DNA from: Prochilodus magdalenae
Lineage: Eukaryota; Chordata; Actinopteri; Characiformes; Prochilodontidae
DNA: 64,000 nt
Direction of reading: 5' to 3'
Assembly (NCBI GenBank): GCA_024036415.1
Contig: JAMWET010001298.1
Coordinates: 791,001 to 855,000 of the forward strand
Shown one piece after another: positions 1 through 11,739 of this stretch. Under the pieces are notes generated by a model. That model worked only from the letters and a program-made list of their open reading frames with translations. It had not been told where the DNA came from and ran no database searches. Position 1 is the first letter of the stretch; the number at the start of each line of letters is the position of its first letter. The translations under genes were made by a program, and so were the position numbers.

Positions 1-1184
1 CTGCTGCCAGCAAGATAAAAGAGCCAGAGAAGAAGACAGGTCTGACAACAATAGGTTAACTATCACTTCACTTGATACATTTTATAGGGACTATGGCCAG
101 GCTGGGTGCTACATCAAAGTGTCTGTGGCTATTTGAATACAGTGCGTTCCCCAAGCTCAGTTAAATTAAAGGGGGTGTAGAGAGATAAATGAAATCTATT
201 AAGGCACTAAGGACTAATATATCACTCTGTTGATAAGGTACTCTCAGGAGCATCCTCATAAAGAAAAGGGGAGGAAGCAGGTAACACACTAGCACACATG
301 CTCTCTCTCCCTCTTTCTCACACACACACACACACTGTTAGAGACGCGTGTACACGGCTAAAATACCTCCCTCAGTCTGAACAGTGCCCGTGGGAGCAGC
401 AAACTCAAGCCTTTAAAACTCTTCGAAGTGTCACTCAAGCCAGAACATAATGCCATATAAATGTAACCGAGCCCAAAGACGGTCTAGACACCAGACTCCC
501 AGACAAAGAGTATAAAATAACCCACCCAGCAAAGACAACACACACGCCATCACAGACACGAAAACACCCTTCAAAGGCCCAGATAACTGTTCCAAGCTTT
601 CTTATGGCAATAGCGTAACATAAATGGTATGTAATATCATAAATATGCTCATGTCATGACAAACAGCCTGGGATCATGTAAACAAAACCTCAGAGTAAAC
701 ATGGCAGTTGGTTAAGAGGGAAGAAACCACAGAGGAAATCTGCTGTCTGTTTCCCATTGGGAACACAGCCACATGTGCATCAGACTTGTGTGTCTGATTG
801 ATGTCCTTCAGCAAGTGCCAGAGCCCTTGGAGCACACACGCGTGCATTCAGCAACTCGTACACAAATATAAACACAGCATTAGGAGCCACTTATGTCTGA
901 GTGTCTACCTTTGTGAAGTACAAACACACCTTATTTGTTATTTCAAATGTGAAATAAAGTATTACTTCAATGAATGAATGCAAAGGAGTTGTTGCAAATA
1001 TGTATGGACGAGTTCACAGACAGATAAATAACTGAATAAACGGATGCATGAATGAATGTGGATTGGGATTGGTCCACAACAACTTGCTAGTTCATTAGCT
1101 GGCTAGATGTTACAAAACCTAATTAGTGTTACAGGTTATTAAAAGAATAGCTCAATAATCAATCAAATGTACATATGACCCATA
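1..1184. other. Intron DNA with a short CA/CT microsatellite
   Basis: Mixed-composition intron sequence. A short CT then CA simple repeat lies at about 301-336, and ATGA/AATG-rich sequence at 970-1060. The stretch around 420-560 is unusually even in composition and could be conserved, but shows no specific motif. Confidence 0.5.
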
Positions 1185-1186
1185 TA

Positions 1187-1696
1187 CAGGGGTTGGACAA
1201 TGAAACTGAAACACCCGGTTTTAGACCACAATCATTTATTAGTATGGTGTAGGGCCTCCTTTTGCGGCCAATACAGCGTCAGTTAGTCCTGCACAGTGGT
1301 CAGAGGGAGTTTAAGCCATTCTTCTTGCAGGATAGTGGCCAGGTCACTACGTGATGCTGGTGGAGGTTCGTCCTTCTTGGTGGTATGCTGACATTACCCT
1401 GGATACCGTGGCTCTTGATACATCACAAAGACTTGCTGTCTTGGTCACAGATGCGCCAGCAAGACGTGCACCAACAGTTTGTCCTCTTTTGAACTCTGGT
1501 ATGTCACCCATAATGTTGTGTGCATTGCAGTATTTTGAGCAGAACTGTGCTCTTACCTGCTAACTGAACCTTCACACTCTGCTCTTACTGGTGCAGTGTG
1601 CAATTAATGAAGATTGGCCACCAGGCTGGTCCAATTTAGCCATGAGACCTCCCACACTAAAATGACAGGTGTTTCAGTTTCATTGTCCAACCCCTG
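1187..1696 (-). mobile_element. Internally deleted Tc1/mariner transposon with intact ends
   Basis: A 510-bp element bounded by perfect 29-bp terminal inverted repeats (left 1187-1215, right 1668-1696) that begin CAGGGGTTGGACAATGAAAC. It is flanked by TA on both sides (1185-1186 and 1697-1698), the Tc1/mariner target site. Both ends resemble a full-length teleost Tc1 family of about 1.5 kb with a minus-strand transposase. The middle is missing and the join falls near 1365. It is non-autonomous, but its ends look competent for cross-mobilisation. Confidence 0.88.
1260..1565 (-). pseudogene. Tc1 transposase remnant, N and C termini joined by deletion
   Basis: Read on the minus strand, the part from about 1565 to 1366 encodes the N-terminal helix-turn-helix region of a Tc1-type transposase, with fragments resembling the usual GARLAGASVTKTASL block and SRATVSRVMSAYH. 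The part from about 1360 to 1260 encodes the extreme C terminus, with SRSDLATILQEEWLKLPLTTV followed by an early stop. The whole DDE catalytic region is absent. No function is possible as a transposase. Confidence 0.8.
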
Positions 1697-1698
1697 TA

Positions 1699-4070
1699 TG
1701 TAGTCAATTAGGCAAAACATGTTTGGTGGCTTAGGTCTGCTTTTTCCTTTCACACTAGAGCTACAAGCAATGACCAGTTAATGTAAACCGGCAATGATTT
1801 TGGGGGAGCCTTTAGAGAGGGTGGTCATTCTAAACTATGGAATGTTTGGTACCGACAGCGACGATAAGTTTCTATTACTCTTTAGCTAGACTTCCATTTT
1901 CAGGCTCACAGCTCCAGGTATCTGGCCTAATTGACTAGATTTGATCACTTTTTAAAGAAACATCTAAAAAAAACAGCTCAATGAGCATTTAACTACAATT
2001 TTATGTTGCTTTTTATTAATAATAATTTTACTAATAATACTATTGCTACTAATATTACTGCTGTTACCCAGGGCTCCAACCTGGATTAAATTCAAATGAA
2101 GAATCTTAATGTCTAAAATGATTCTATCAGCTAAACCTAAGAGAACACAAATCTCTTGTTATTATATTTTACATTCTAAGAGTGCAAAGACAACACGCAC
2201 AAACACAATTAAATGGCTCAAGATCAGGATCTGTTTACTGTCAAATATCGCAATTCTGTTTTTATCGATAAGATAAAGGCACATTTTAATTTCTTCATCA
2301 ATCCACTGGCACCTGCTGCCTTCTGCATTTACAACTAGGTCTACAGAACCACCGGATTATCACATTATTCTATTCTCTCTATTACATCCATATATCCATC
2401 ATTTAATCACCAAGTTCCTTTTACTGGTTTGAAAAAAAAAAGTTTGTCACCTTCAAATGTGAATAACCTTTACATACATTTAGGAGATTTCATTAGATAT
2501 TTGCTGTCAACAAGTTTATTTTATTCATTTTATTTAATGAAAACTGGCAGCTGTTTGGGGGAAAGGATGAGTTGAAGCATCAGAGATGTTTTATTTTTAT
2601 AAACTCAACTACAGATTATAGCCATTAACTCCCACAATATAACACAAACACATTTATAAATAATTAAAATAACCCAGATGCGGAAGTGTGCACCCTAAAT
2701 GGAAGCTTTCCCTATGCTATACATGTTACTCATAGACCAATACAGATTAAACTACAACTAACCTGTAACATAAGTAAACTAAAGGATGAAAAGGAATAAT
2801 GTTTGTTAGCTAGAAATGCAATGACTAATTAATTAACTACCTGATTCAGAGGAGACACTCCTACTACTCCATGACTTGTACAGGGCTAGCATGGCTGAAT
2901 GCACCATGCAGGCGACGTCTTGAATGAACTAACAGTAAACGTTGAAAGCATAAACGTTAGAAGGTATGAATGCCATGCTCTTCTTTCCCACATGCAGTGC
3001 CAGTCTCTCTCAGCCTGTCAGGATTTGCGGTTAGCATTGAGCGGGCTCATGTGGAGCGGCTAAGGAAAGGCAGTGGGCAGCTGCTGCTCATCCATCTCCA
3101 GCCCAGAAACAGCAGAGCAATGCAAACATGTGCAAATACTTGTTGCGCACTGAAAAACCAACAGAGACAGATGTTGAAACATTTGCTCACTTGCTCCTAC
3201 CCTTCTCTCTTCTGCACTTGAGCATCTGGCCTGAGGAAGAGATGAGGAGAGGAGAAGGGGAGGCCTAAAGAGACATAAGGCATGACAGAGAAAAGATGAA
3301 GCTTGTACAGTGAGCAGGAAAAGTAGGAGAGATCAGGGCTAAATAGCTGTTAGCTGATCCAAGTGGACCTGGACCTCACTGGACTTGTTCTTCTCCATTT
3401 CCAAATGTGTTTTTGTGACCGGATAATCACATACATGTGTATAACTAAGAATATCTTGCATGTGTAACAGCTATAACTGATACCCATCATACAACCCGTA
3501 CATAACACATTATAAATAAACAATAAATGTCTTTTATTTGCATTGCGTTTGGTGTGTAATGGCTTTGGTTAAGTAAATAATCCATCCAAATGAATTTTCA
3601 CTTTTGGGAAACAGAATGTGGGTAAAGTTCTTTTTTAAACATCAAAGCAAAAGTATTTTTTGATGACAATGTCATTGAAATTATTTTCATGGCATCAATG
3701 AAATACCATAAACTGATGTTTAAAGATTCAGTACATTTACTTTCTCAGGGAAAAGTGGAATATTTAAATAATTTCATAACATTTTATAACACCGCACTGC
3801 CGTTAGTATATATGAGATACTGTATGCTCCCTAGATAAAGGTACTGAAGACCGCAGTCACTGTCAGTAATGGTCAATAAACAGTCACTGTTTATTAGGTC
3901 TGGGTGATACGGCAGACAATTTTCACCATCAGTGATGCCGCATTTTGAGGTTTGATAAGATTGAATAGACTAAAAATAATAAATAATAGCTAAATAATAA
4001 ATTGCGATGAATGCTGCACAGTTTGTATTGGTCACCCTTTAGTCCATCAGTGGTCACAGGCTTCTGCCCA
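1699..4070. other. AT-rich intron DNA, no gene seen
   Basis: Low-complexity AT-rich sequence with homeodomain-like TAAT clusters (for example 2010-2060 and 2820-2860) but no long evenly composed block. 1710-1790 carries words shared with relics at 17.2, 18.3 and 37.9 kb (see findings). 3890-3990 resembles decayed interspersed-repeat DNA. Confidence 0.5.
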
Positions 4071-4079
4071 TAGATTGCT

Positions 4080-4385
4080 ATAAACTGGATAGTTTGAGAT
4101 GGGGGTCTATTCTCAGGCCAGCAGTGACTCTGAGGTGTTTAAAAACACCAGCAGCACTGCTGTGTCTGACCCACTCACGCCAGCACAATGCACACTAACA
4201 CAACACCACCATGTCAGCATCACTGTAAGAATGATCCACTACCCAAATAATACCTGCTCTCTGGTGGTCCTGTGGTGGTCCTTTGAAGATTGCAGATAAA
4301 CAGATGAACTACAGTCTGTAATTATAGAACTACAACTGCACGTATATGGTAGAGTAGGTGGAACTAATACATGGATAATGACTGT
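4080..4385 (+). repeat. Interspersed repeat, copy 1 of a family shared with 55.35 kb
   Basis: Contains a run of words also found in order at 55350-55690: cagca(g/a)c(a/g)ctgctg, ctga(c/t)ccact, accagc or gccagc, aatgatccac or aatctaccat, caaataatacc, ctgtggtggtcc. The order and spacing match an abundant interspersed repeat I recall from otophysan fish genomes. It is unlikely to be coding: the open frame across it is interrupted in the second copy. Confidence 0.7.
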
Positions 4386-5200
4386 AAATGCAGGACGGCT
4401 GCTCATAATAAACTGCTTTCGTTTTATAAGTATGTAATACTATAATGATACATATTACTCTGCGATCCAGCCGTGTAGTTTAGTAGCTTGTCGGAGTGTA
4501 CGTTTAGAATATCTCAGTTTTTAAATATATTTATTTTGTATATATCTAGTTAATATATGTAACTCAGTTAATGTTTGAATGGTGGCAAAGTCTGACTTTA
4601 TGGCTTCAAAACTCTCTAGTTACAATTAGCTATAACATAGTTCAGCTAGGTAACACAGGATTTTAGACTGGACACTCTACGTTCTCTACCCGCTCACAGC
4701 AAACTGCACTACGTTTTCTCGTTAGGTTGAAAGAGATTTCCGGAAGCGTTTTCTGTGAAACTTGCAACAATTGCAATACAAGACTGCATTGGTGGGTGAA
4801 GTATGGACACAGTAGTACATCTTTTAAACCAGCTTGTCATTGTGCAGTATTCCATAGCATTCTTCAGAAAACACTGAGACCACCAGAAGAAACCACGTTT
4901 TAGCAAAACCTTTCTCCATCGAAAAAGGCACCCCCTCGCACTCCACAGCCCTGCTGTCTCCGTCAATCTATCTTTTGCTGTCCGCCCTCCTGCATGACCT
5001 CTACTGTACAATACGCATTTAGTACTTTAAGCTGCCACACATGATGTCGCATGCTAATTGCTTGACTTTCGGCATTTGCAGCCGCATTTTCCTGAAGAAA
5101 ATGCCATTTATTTTGTTATTTTCTTTAGCATACCTGACAGCACATAGCGTGAAGCACAAATACACACAGACACACACGCACATACACACTTGGAAAAAAA
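4386..5200. other. Intron DNA, nothing recognised
   Basis: 4440-4680 is AT-rich. 4690-5040 is of mixed composition and has a 100-codon open frame on the minus strand that I do not recognise and that shows no domain or splice context. A CA/CACG simple repeat lies near 5160-5190. Confidence 0.45.
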
Positions 5201-5209
5201 CAGAAGAGT

Positions 5210-5440
5210 TCAACAATAAGATGGAAAGAGCGAGGAGAATGTCTTTCTTGTGGGGAGATAAATACTGTGCCATTTCAGCCTTGGCAGCAACAAAAGCAAA
5301 GGCTCTCCACAAGGCTTACATCTAAACACACAGGCAATAAGACAATTATTTAGAGCTTTGATAATTACGTGTCAAAGGCAGCGCAAGTCACCAGATAATT
5401 AGGTGAGAACTGAATGGTAATCCACAATGGTGTCCCTGGG
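5210..5440. promoter_or_regulatory. Candidate conserved enhancer block with TCF/LEF-like sites
   Basis: About 230 bp of non-repetitive, evenly composed sequence centred on gacaattatttagagctttg and ending near gaatggtaatcc. It holds a CTTTGAT site and a TCAAAG site about 15 bp apart around AATTACG, plus ATAATTAGG. Such homeobox/TCF-dense unique blocks are typical of conserved non-coding elements around developmental regulators. Conservation itself cannot be seen here. Confidence 0.4.
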
Positions 5441-5502
5441 GGCAGGGGGAAAAAGAAAAAAAAAGCTCAACACATCTCTGAACGCAGGCAGAATAAAGTA
5501 GC

Positions 5503-5637
5503 AAATAAATAAATAAATAAATAAATAACACAGGCTTTTAAAGGGAGCTTGCTAAGCAGCGGAAAGCGTCGCAAAATAAGCCACAACGTGAAGACACAGC
5601 ACACACACACACACACATACACACACACATACACACA
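5503..5637. repeat. (AAAT)n and (CA)n microsatellites
   Basis: (AAAT)6-like run at 5503-5527 and an interrupted (CA)n/(CATA) run at 5600-5637, split by about 70 bp of unique sequence. Confidence 0.9.
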
Positions 5638-5649
5638 AATCCAGATGCA

Positions 5650-5900
5650 GGCTGATTCAGGAAGCCATGCTGTTAGCATCGTTGCTGAGCGCAGCCTAAT
5701 GCACCCAAACTGCTGCCATAATCCGGGCGACCCACTGTGTGGTAAAATGAAGCTTAAATATTTGATTGATTAACTGTCCAATTACGGCCAGCGAGAGCAG
5801 CAACCACCACATATGCTCCCGCGAGCACTCTGAGGAGTTTTTGTGTGGCTTCATTTAAAGCTTGTGGCGTTAGTTTCCAACAAACGCCTGGACAACAACA
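5650..5900. promoter_or_regulatory. Candidate conserved enhancer block
   Basis: Unique block containing TTGATTGATTAACTGTCCAA followed by an ATTACGG motif, then AACCACCACATATG (Runx-like plus E-box) and AACAACAATC (Sox-like). Composition is balanced and repeats are absent, unlike its flanks. The enhancer call is inference from motif density. Confidence 0.4.
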
Positions 5901-6049
5901 ATCTCTTTCCACTTCAAGCTCACTTACTACAAAGGGGAAGTGTAGCAGGATGTAGAAGAAACTACCTTAAGAGCCTAAACCCTGTATAGTCCTGTCACTA
6001 AACATTAAAAGGCCATATTTAATGTAGTCGTCATTTAGATGGTGTTTTT

Positions 6050-7860
6050 ATGTTAGCAAAAAGCAGGTGCTCAACCAGTCCTGTGCAACTACTGGTACTT
6101 AGCCTCAACGTTAAGATCTAAGCCATACAGCAGGTATATACCACATTCATTTAAAAGCTATACAAGTCACACATTTTTTCCAGCTCATTTGGAGACTTGA
6201 CTCTGTTATGCTTCTTAAAAGCTGGTAACCAAGCAGTTTTGTGCAACTATGTTGAAAACCCAAGACCCAAGATCACAGACACACAGCTACAACATGGTAT
6301 ATACTACTATATACTACTTTCACCTTAAATAAGTGACATATTTACCCAGCTTATTTAGAGACTCTTGTCACTTGAGACACTGCCATGCTAACTAAAAGCT
6401 ATTAATCAACAATTAAACAATATAATGTAATAAAATACAAGACAGCTAGCCTACATACAACAATATGAATCAGCTTATTTAGACATTCTTGTTACTTAGG
6501 AGACAGTCATGTGAACTAAAAGTTAACACTATAATAACATAAGCAACTAGATATAATTCTATACAGTAATATATAAGTAACTATAACATTAGATAACAAG
6601 TATATTGTTAGGTCATGTAAAAGACAATGTAAAAACCCAACTCAGGTAATGTACAATGCAAAGACCATGGGCTAGAAGATTCACTATTTTTTACACAGAA
6701 AGGATGCAATTTTTAAATCGCAAGAGCTCCAGCTTTTATAAAAGCCTACAAGCCTGGCATGTTATCTAGACACGTTCAAGACTAAGGATTGGGCACACTT
6801 GTTCTTTTGTCCTGGATTTTAATTAATAAATAATAATCACAACTTAATTCACAATCGCAACAATGGTCACAAAAAAAATGCAATTAGATGTTTCACATGA
6901 ATCATTCAAAATCGCTCTAAATTAATGATACATTTGAATATTATCCCAGTCCTACATACAGAAAAGGTTTTACGCATTTGATGTCTAGTTATACTGCCCG
7001 TTTAAAAAGGCACTGCTGTATGTAAATAACTGCTGTTTGGCTATATTGTTGACGACCTATAATGTAGGATGCATTTTGTTGGTTTAAGCTGGTCTATGCT
7101 GATTTCTTCTGGACTAGACTAGACTGGTGTCGGTTTTACCCAGCATTCTAACACTGGCACTTGTTAAATAAGCATACCAGCATCCAAAATACAACGTATG
7201 ATGTTTTCTGTGACTACCTATGCTGATTTCTAAAGGTAAGCCTATCCACAAAACCCACCAAATTAAAGGCGTAATATCCACATCATATGTTTATTTATCC
7301 TGCAATAAATGCTATGAAGGCACATTTACCTGGAATATGTAGCTAGACATATGGTACTGGGATGCTAGCCAACGCTAATAATCAGCCAGTCAAATGCAAT
7401 TATAATGGTAGCAGCCCAATCACACTATGCAAGTATGTTAAGAGTTTATGCTTCACATCATGTGTTTAGTTAGGCCACACTAAATGTTTTGCCAGGTAAT
7501 AAGCTTTGCCATTAAAGAAACTGATATGCTAGCTGATAGCTAACTGAAAGAGTTGGGACATGGTTAATATGATAAAGACCAGACATTCCAGCCAATAGAG
7601 TCCACAGTGTAAAGGTTTTTAACTTACATCATGCGTTTAGTTGTGCTGCACTCAATGTTTTGAAGGTACATATGGCCCCTCATATGTAGCCTGTCTGGTC
7701 TATTAGGGGATGTTGTTATGCTAGAGAAACGGCAATTATCAACATGTCATGCGCAACTACATGGGGAAACGAAATTCAAAGAAGCCCACCCACACTAAGC
7801 TAAAAGTTTAATGGTTTAAGCACAATATCATGTGTTTAATTATGCCACACTAACGTTTGC
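6050..7860. repeat. Highly diverged tandem array, unit about 160-190 bp
   Basis: Phrases recur in the same order: a unit boundary ending in ATGC (near 6210, 6388, 7364, 7531, 7722), then aaagct.. words, then GTGCAACTA or GCGCAACTA (6090, 6241, 7754). In the right half, the phrase (a/c)atcat(g/a)(t/c)gtttAgTT..GC.GCACT is followed by aat or aacgTTT at about 7455, 7627 and 7826. Spacing between equivalent words is about 165-195 bp. The middle (6500-7200) is the most eroded. Confidence 0.6.
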
Positions 7861-7869
7861 GCTGACCCT

Positions 7870-8180
7870 GTTGAGCCCACCTGACCTTTGGTCGTGATGC
7901 TAGTGGAAAGCTGATGCCTGGGGCCTTTCACTGGCTTTGGAGGGCACAGGGCAGCCCTCAGCTTGGGCTGGAAAAACAGCAGCAGCTGCCCCTGGGGGGC
8001 TGCAACACCCTCCACAGGAAGAGACAACACTCGCGCTTTCCCCTGCTTTGAAGCCCAGGGCCTCGAGGCCCGGCCATTCTTTGTCTTTAAGGCAGGAAGG
8101 AAAGCCTAAGCACCAGGATGCTACGAGGCCCCGGGGAGCCGCTGTGCGAGTGAGAGTGCGTTTGATTGTGTTTATGTGTG
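7870..8180. promoter_or_regulatory. GC-rich candidate regulatory block with nuclear-receptor-like site
   Basis: GC-rich compared with surrounding intron. Contains TGACCTTTGGTCGTGA at 7882-7897, a TGACCT half-site plus an imperfect second half-site at DR1 spacing, the arrangement bound by COUP-TF/HNF4-type receptors. Also carries CAGCAGCTGCCCC (E-box). Overlapping open frames on both strands have no recognisable domain. Confidence 0.35.
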
Positions 8181-9995
8181 CGTGAGCACGAGGTGATACA
8201 TCTAACCTGTACATGTCCATACTGCAAGTGTATATAAGGTAATTGTGTGGCTAAGGTCACATGCATTTGGAAGCACCGCAGCGGTATTTAACACCAAGCA
8301 GCGGCCAGGTTTTGATTAATGAACGTCAGGGAGAGCAGACGCTGCGGCAATAACTTCCTCTTCTACTTCCTGTCGCTGAATGGGCCGCCACGTGTAAGCG
8401 GGACGCCGGCGTCCAGCGTGTGTGCAGCCGTCTGTTTGCGCGCATGTGTGTGTGGCAGGCAGGTGTGGGTCGACGGACATGAGAAGGATATCAGTGGACC
8501 CCTGTGAGTGGCAGGCCGGAGACAAGGCATGAGGACGACACACACATACCAACACACACACGCACACGTCAGCAAGGGCGGTCGAGGAAAAGGAAGTCGG
8601 GTAAATATTTACTGACACAGCACAAGCGGCGAGCGCTCGACACCTACTGGAAACAAAAGCAGGAGGAGAAGGAGCGGTATGCCAGGAAAGAGCCCCAAAC
8701 AGGAGGAAAGAGGGAAGCACGCGGTGGACAACTGAAAGAAGAGGGGGGGAGAGATCGAAGAGTGTCAATCAAAAGCCAACCAGAGAATATCAAAACAGAG
8801 TGCTGTTTGCTGAGCTAAGACAACCTTAACCTTTCAGTAAATAAGTAAAAATATATAAATAAAAAATAAAATAATCTAAGCATTTATATGTTAATCTAAG
8901 TTGTTAAGGGTGCACAGTGATATGCATGTGAGTATCGACAGACAACTGTTTAAAAAAAATAATCATGAGCATGGAGCAGATTCGTTTATATCAGATCAGT
9001 TCAGACAGTTTAGGCTGGTATTTGAAATATTGATTGCACCACTCAAAACCTAAATGCTCAGACCAGTAATCATAATCATAAACACATGTTTAGGTGATAC
9101 TGGGCTTTGTTGCTCAAACATATATGGACTTTACTTCCTTGGTAACAGAGATAAAAGTACCAAACCACAAATATGGCAAATGTGAACAGGCTGTTCTTTA
9201 GCTGAAGCTACTAATGAAAGATGAGGAATAAAACTGATTTAGCTTGGTATTCTGATATTTTGTGGGGCAATATTGTATCAATACACAAACAGCAACTATC
9301 AATATTTAATTCTATAAATGCATATAGGGTTAGGCTTTATGACAATCTTAGTGATTTTCAAAGTGACAACTTTACAATTCCATTTTGCTGCAATAAAAAT
9401 AACTGCAGTGAAAAAACAGAATGATAACTTTAACAATAGAAGCCTGATAAAAACAGACGATTTCCTTAGGGAAATTTGTGCAGAATTAGAACAACTTTAT
9501 ACAAAATGAGATGTTAAAAGTTTGTTTGAAGTTAGAAGTTAGACAAAAGGTAATAAATCACATTATACACCATATGTTATCACAGCACTCAGCTACAGCA
9601 GCACTGTTAAAATATCAGTAATACATATACATAGTGACCTAGGTATCAGGACAGTATCGTATCAAGGGCCTTTGCTGATTCCTACCCATATTATTTATAG
9701 GTTGCTAGGAGATGTTGGTGTTATATGAAAACTAAAGGCCAAAAAGGAACTTAATAGATAAAATAAAAGATTGTCATAAACGTGGAGTTTTTTAAAAATA
9801 TTATTCTAATTGGAATTATAATATAATTACTGGAACACTTTGGAGTTTATTTTGTATTGGTTGATTTTTAAAACACCACTTATATTTTAGGCCAGCATGA
9901 ACAATCTTCTATGAAGTAATGCATACAGTATGCTACTAAACAGCCTTCACAATAACTAGTCAGAGAATAAAGCAGGCTATCTGTGTGCATGTATC
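8181..9995. other. Intron DNA; decayed interspersed repeat near 9.25-9.7 kb
   Basis: 8380-8470 is CpG-rich for this window. 8520-8570 has interrupted CA repeats and 8590-8760 is purine-rich. About 9250-9700 resembles an old interspersed repeat: CATTTTGCTG.AATAAAAAT.ACTG at 9381-9409 recurs at 21498-21524. Confidence 0.45.
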
Positions 9996-10068
9996 AGAGA
10001 GACACAGAGAAATAGAGAAAGAGAGGGAGCGAGAGAGAGCGAGAGAGAGCGAGAGAGAGAGAGAGAGG
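9996..10068. repeat. Interrupted (GA)n tract
   Basis: GA dinucleotide run broken by regular GC steps (GAGAGAGAGC repeated three times), then pure GA to 10068. Confidence 0.85.
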
Positions 10069-10074
10069 CCATAA

Positions 10075-10250
10075 GCAGCTGGGATTGGCACACGGGCAGG
10101 GAGGCCCTGGTTTGGAGTATAAAGGCTTGCTGCTGGGGCCTTTCACTTTGGACCCTTCATCTATTGATCCCGCGGTGCCTCCGCCCATGGAGAGCGAGAG
10201 AGGAGCCTGCATGCCGTACATACACACAGTGCGTGTGTGGTCAGTCAGCA
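10075..10250. promoter_or_regulatory. Candidate regulatory block next to the GA tract
   Basis: Unique sequence with TATAAA at about 10118, CTATTGATCC and ACTTTGGACCC. The TATAAA has no supporting start-site context, so I treat the block as a possible enhancer, not a promoter. Confidence 0.25.
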
Positions 10251-10479
10251 TGCATGATGAAACTAGCATTGTAGATGCCCAATGCAGACAAAATATATGC
10301 TGTCATTTTTCTGCTGCTTTACAGTTCAGCTGCAAGATTTTATTATTACACACATTACTATACAATTTATTAGTCAGCTGTAACTGATCAAAGTAAAGTA
10401 ATAACTATAAAGTAGAATAAATAAAGTATAAGAAATGAATAAAATATGAGGCCATTTGAAAATGGAAACAAATTAGGAG

Positions 10480-11335
10480 AAATAAAAGTTTAATCAGGTC
10501 TCTAACTGAGAGGACAATACCGGTCTAATTGCTCAGCAGGTACCTGAACAAGCACAAAAACAGGTACATGGGAATTTAATTTAATTAGTTATGAGCATGT
10601 TGATGGGCATATTGTTCAACAGACTGATTAATCCAAATCATGAAGGAACAGCTACATGGAATTAGAATCTAAAAAAACATCTCTTAGAATTCAATATTTT
10701 CCTTTAGCTGTAATGTCGCTTAAGAACATATTTCCAAACTGAAACCTCGTTTCTCAACACACCTTAATGTTTACGACCAGTCCTCAGCAATTAAAGAATG
10801 ACACCTACCGTTAATTTGCAGTTAGGACTGTAATCTTTTGGCAAAGTGAAATTTCAGGCTGGCTGCTAATTAGAGTTTGCATTAATTAGGGGAGATTTTA
10901 CCTAAGAAACGTAGTGCGAGGTGTTAGAACAGCAACGGCTTCAGCAACACTTTTGGAAGGTGATGAGCTGCCGCTGCTGGTCAACGCGCAGCTGCTTTAG
11001 CACACTCTTTTCCAGCACGGGCGGCCCGGGCTTGTCCCGTCTATGTCTCTCCCTTAGCTTTTGAGGCTGTGGCGTAAAAAATAGAAAAGCTAACCTCAAT
11101 ATTTCCCCTCTCGCCGTGATGGGACTTGCTGGCCCATTAAACTCCCCTCTCCCATGTGTCGTCCTGCACATTTCCTCCACAAAAACTTGCGTATAATTAA
11201 ACTTTCTTAATGATTTATAAGCTATAATAATAGCCGTAAGTATTTCAGAGCAGGTTAAACTGACACCCTTTAAGTGCACGCACGGGGCTGACCCTGTTTT
11301 AACAGAGTTTTGGATCATTGATTCGCAAGATGGGT
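10480..11335. promoter_or_regulatory. Candidate conserved non-coding cluster
   Basis: A long unique stretch whose densest parts are 10480-10660 (TTTAATTTAATTAGTTATGA), 10770-10930 (GCTAATTAGAG, GCATTAATTAGGGG) and 11080-11330 (GCGTATAATTAAACTTTC and TTATAAGCTATAATAATAGC, then GGTTAAACTGACACCC). AATTA homeodomain cores are abundant and simple repeats absent. This is the best enhancer-like cluster left of 15 kb; conservation is untested. Confidence 0.45.
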
Positions 11336-11349
11336 TGAGAGAGGTAAAG

Positions 11350-11420
11350 AGCGAGAGAAAGAGAGGGAGAGGGAGAGAGAGGGAGAGAGAGAGGGAGAGA
11401 GAGAGAGAGAGAGAGAGAAG
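11350..11420. repeat. (GA)n / GGGA purine tract
   Basis: Pure purine strand with GAGGGA units grading into (GA)n. The open frames on either strand are simple-repeat artefacts. Confidence 0.85.
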
Positions 11421-11739
11421 GATGGAGTGGAGGGGGAGATGCAGGGCTGTCATAACTCAGACACTGGCTGACACACACAGGCTGGGTCCGGTCAGGCGGG
11501 GGGAGGTGAAGCTTTGGCTGAGCCGGGGGTCAGGCCGCCCGAGGTGTTTACAGCAAAGCTCCATTCGCAGACAAACTAGCCCAGCAGAGTGCCCGTCTGA
11601 CAGAAATATAGCCGCACTGAGTACACATTACCATTAACAACTGATATTTAGGACGAGCGGTGCATACACACTGCTGAAGCGCTAATGCCACAGCCTTTTT
11701 AGGGAGCAAATATCAATAAAGTCTGCTTTACATGGTATT

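Noticed and set aside
4709..5011. Minus-strand 100-codon frame as an exon or transposase
   Set aside because: No family recognised and no inverted repeats or target duplication found.
10115..10125. TATA-box promoter (TATAAA)
   Set aside because: No start-site evidence, no coding sequence downstream and AT-rich surroundings.
7918..10147. Shared 15-mer CTGGGGCCTTTCACT at 7918 and 10133
   Set aside because: One or two exact 15-base matches are expected by chance in a window this size, and flanks do not align.
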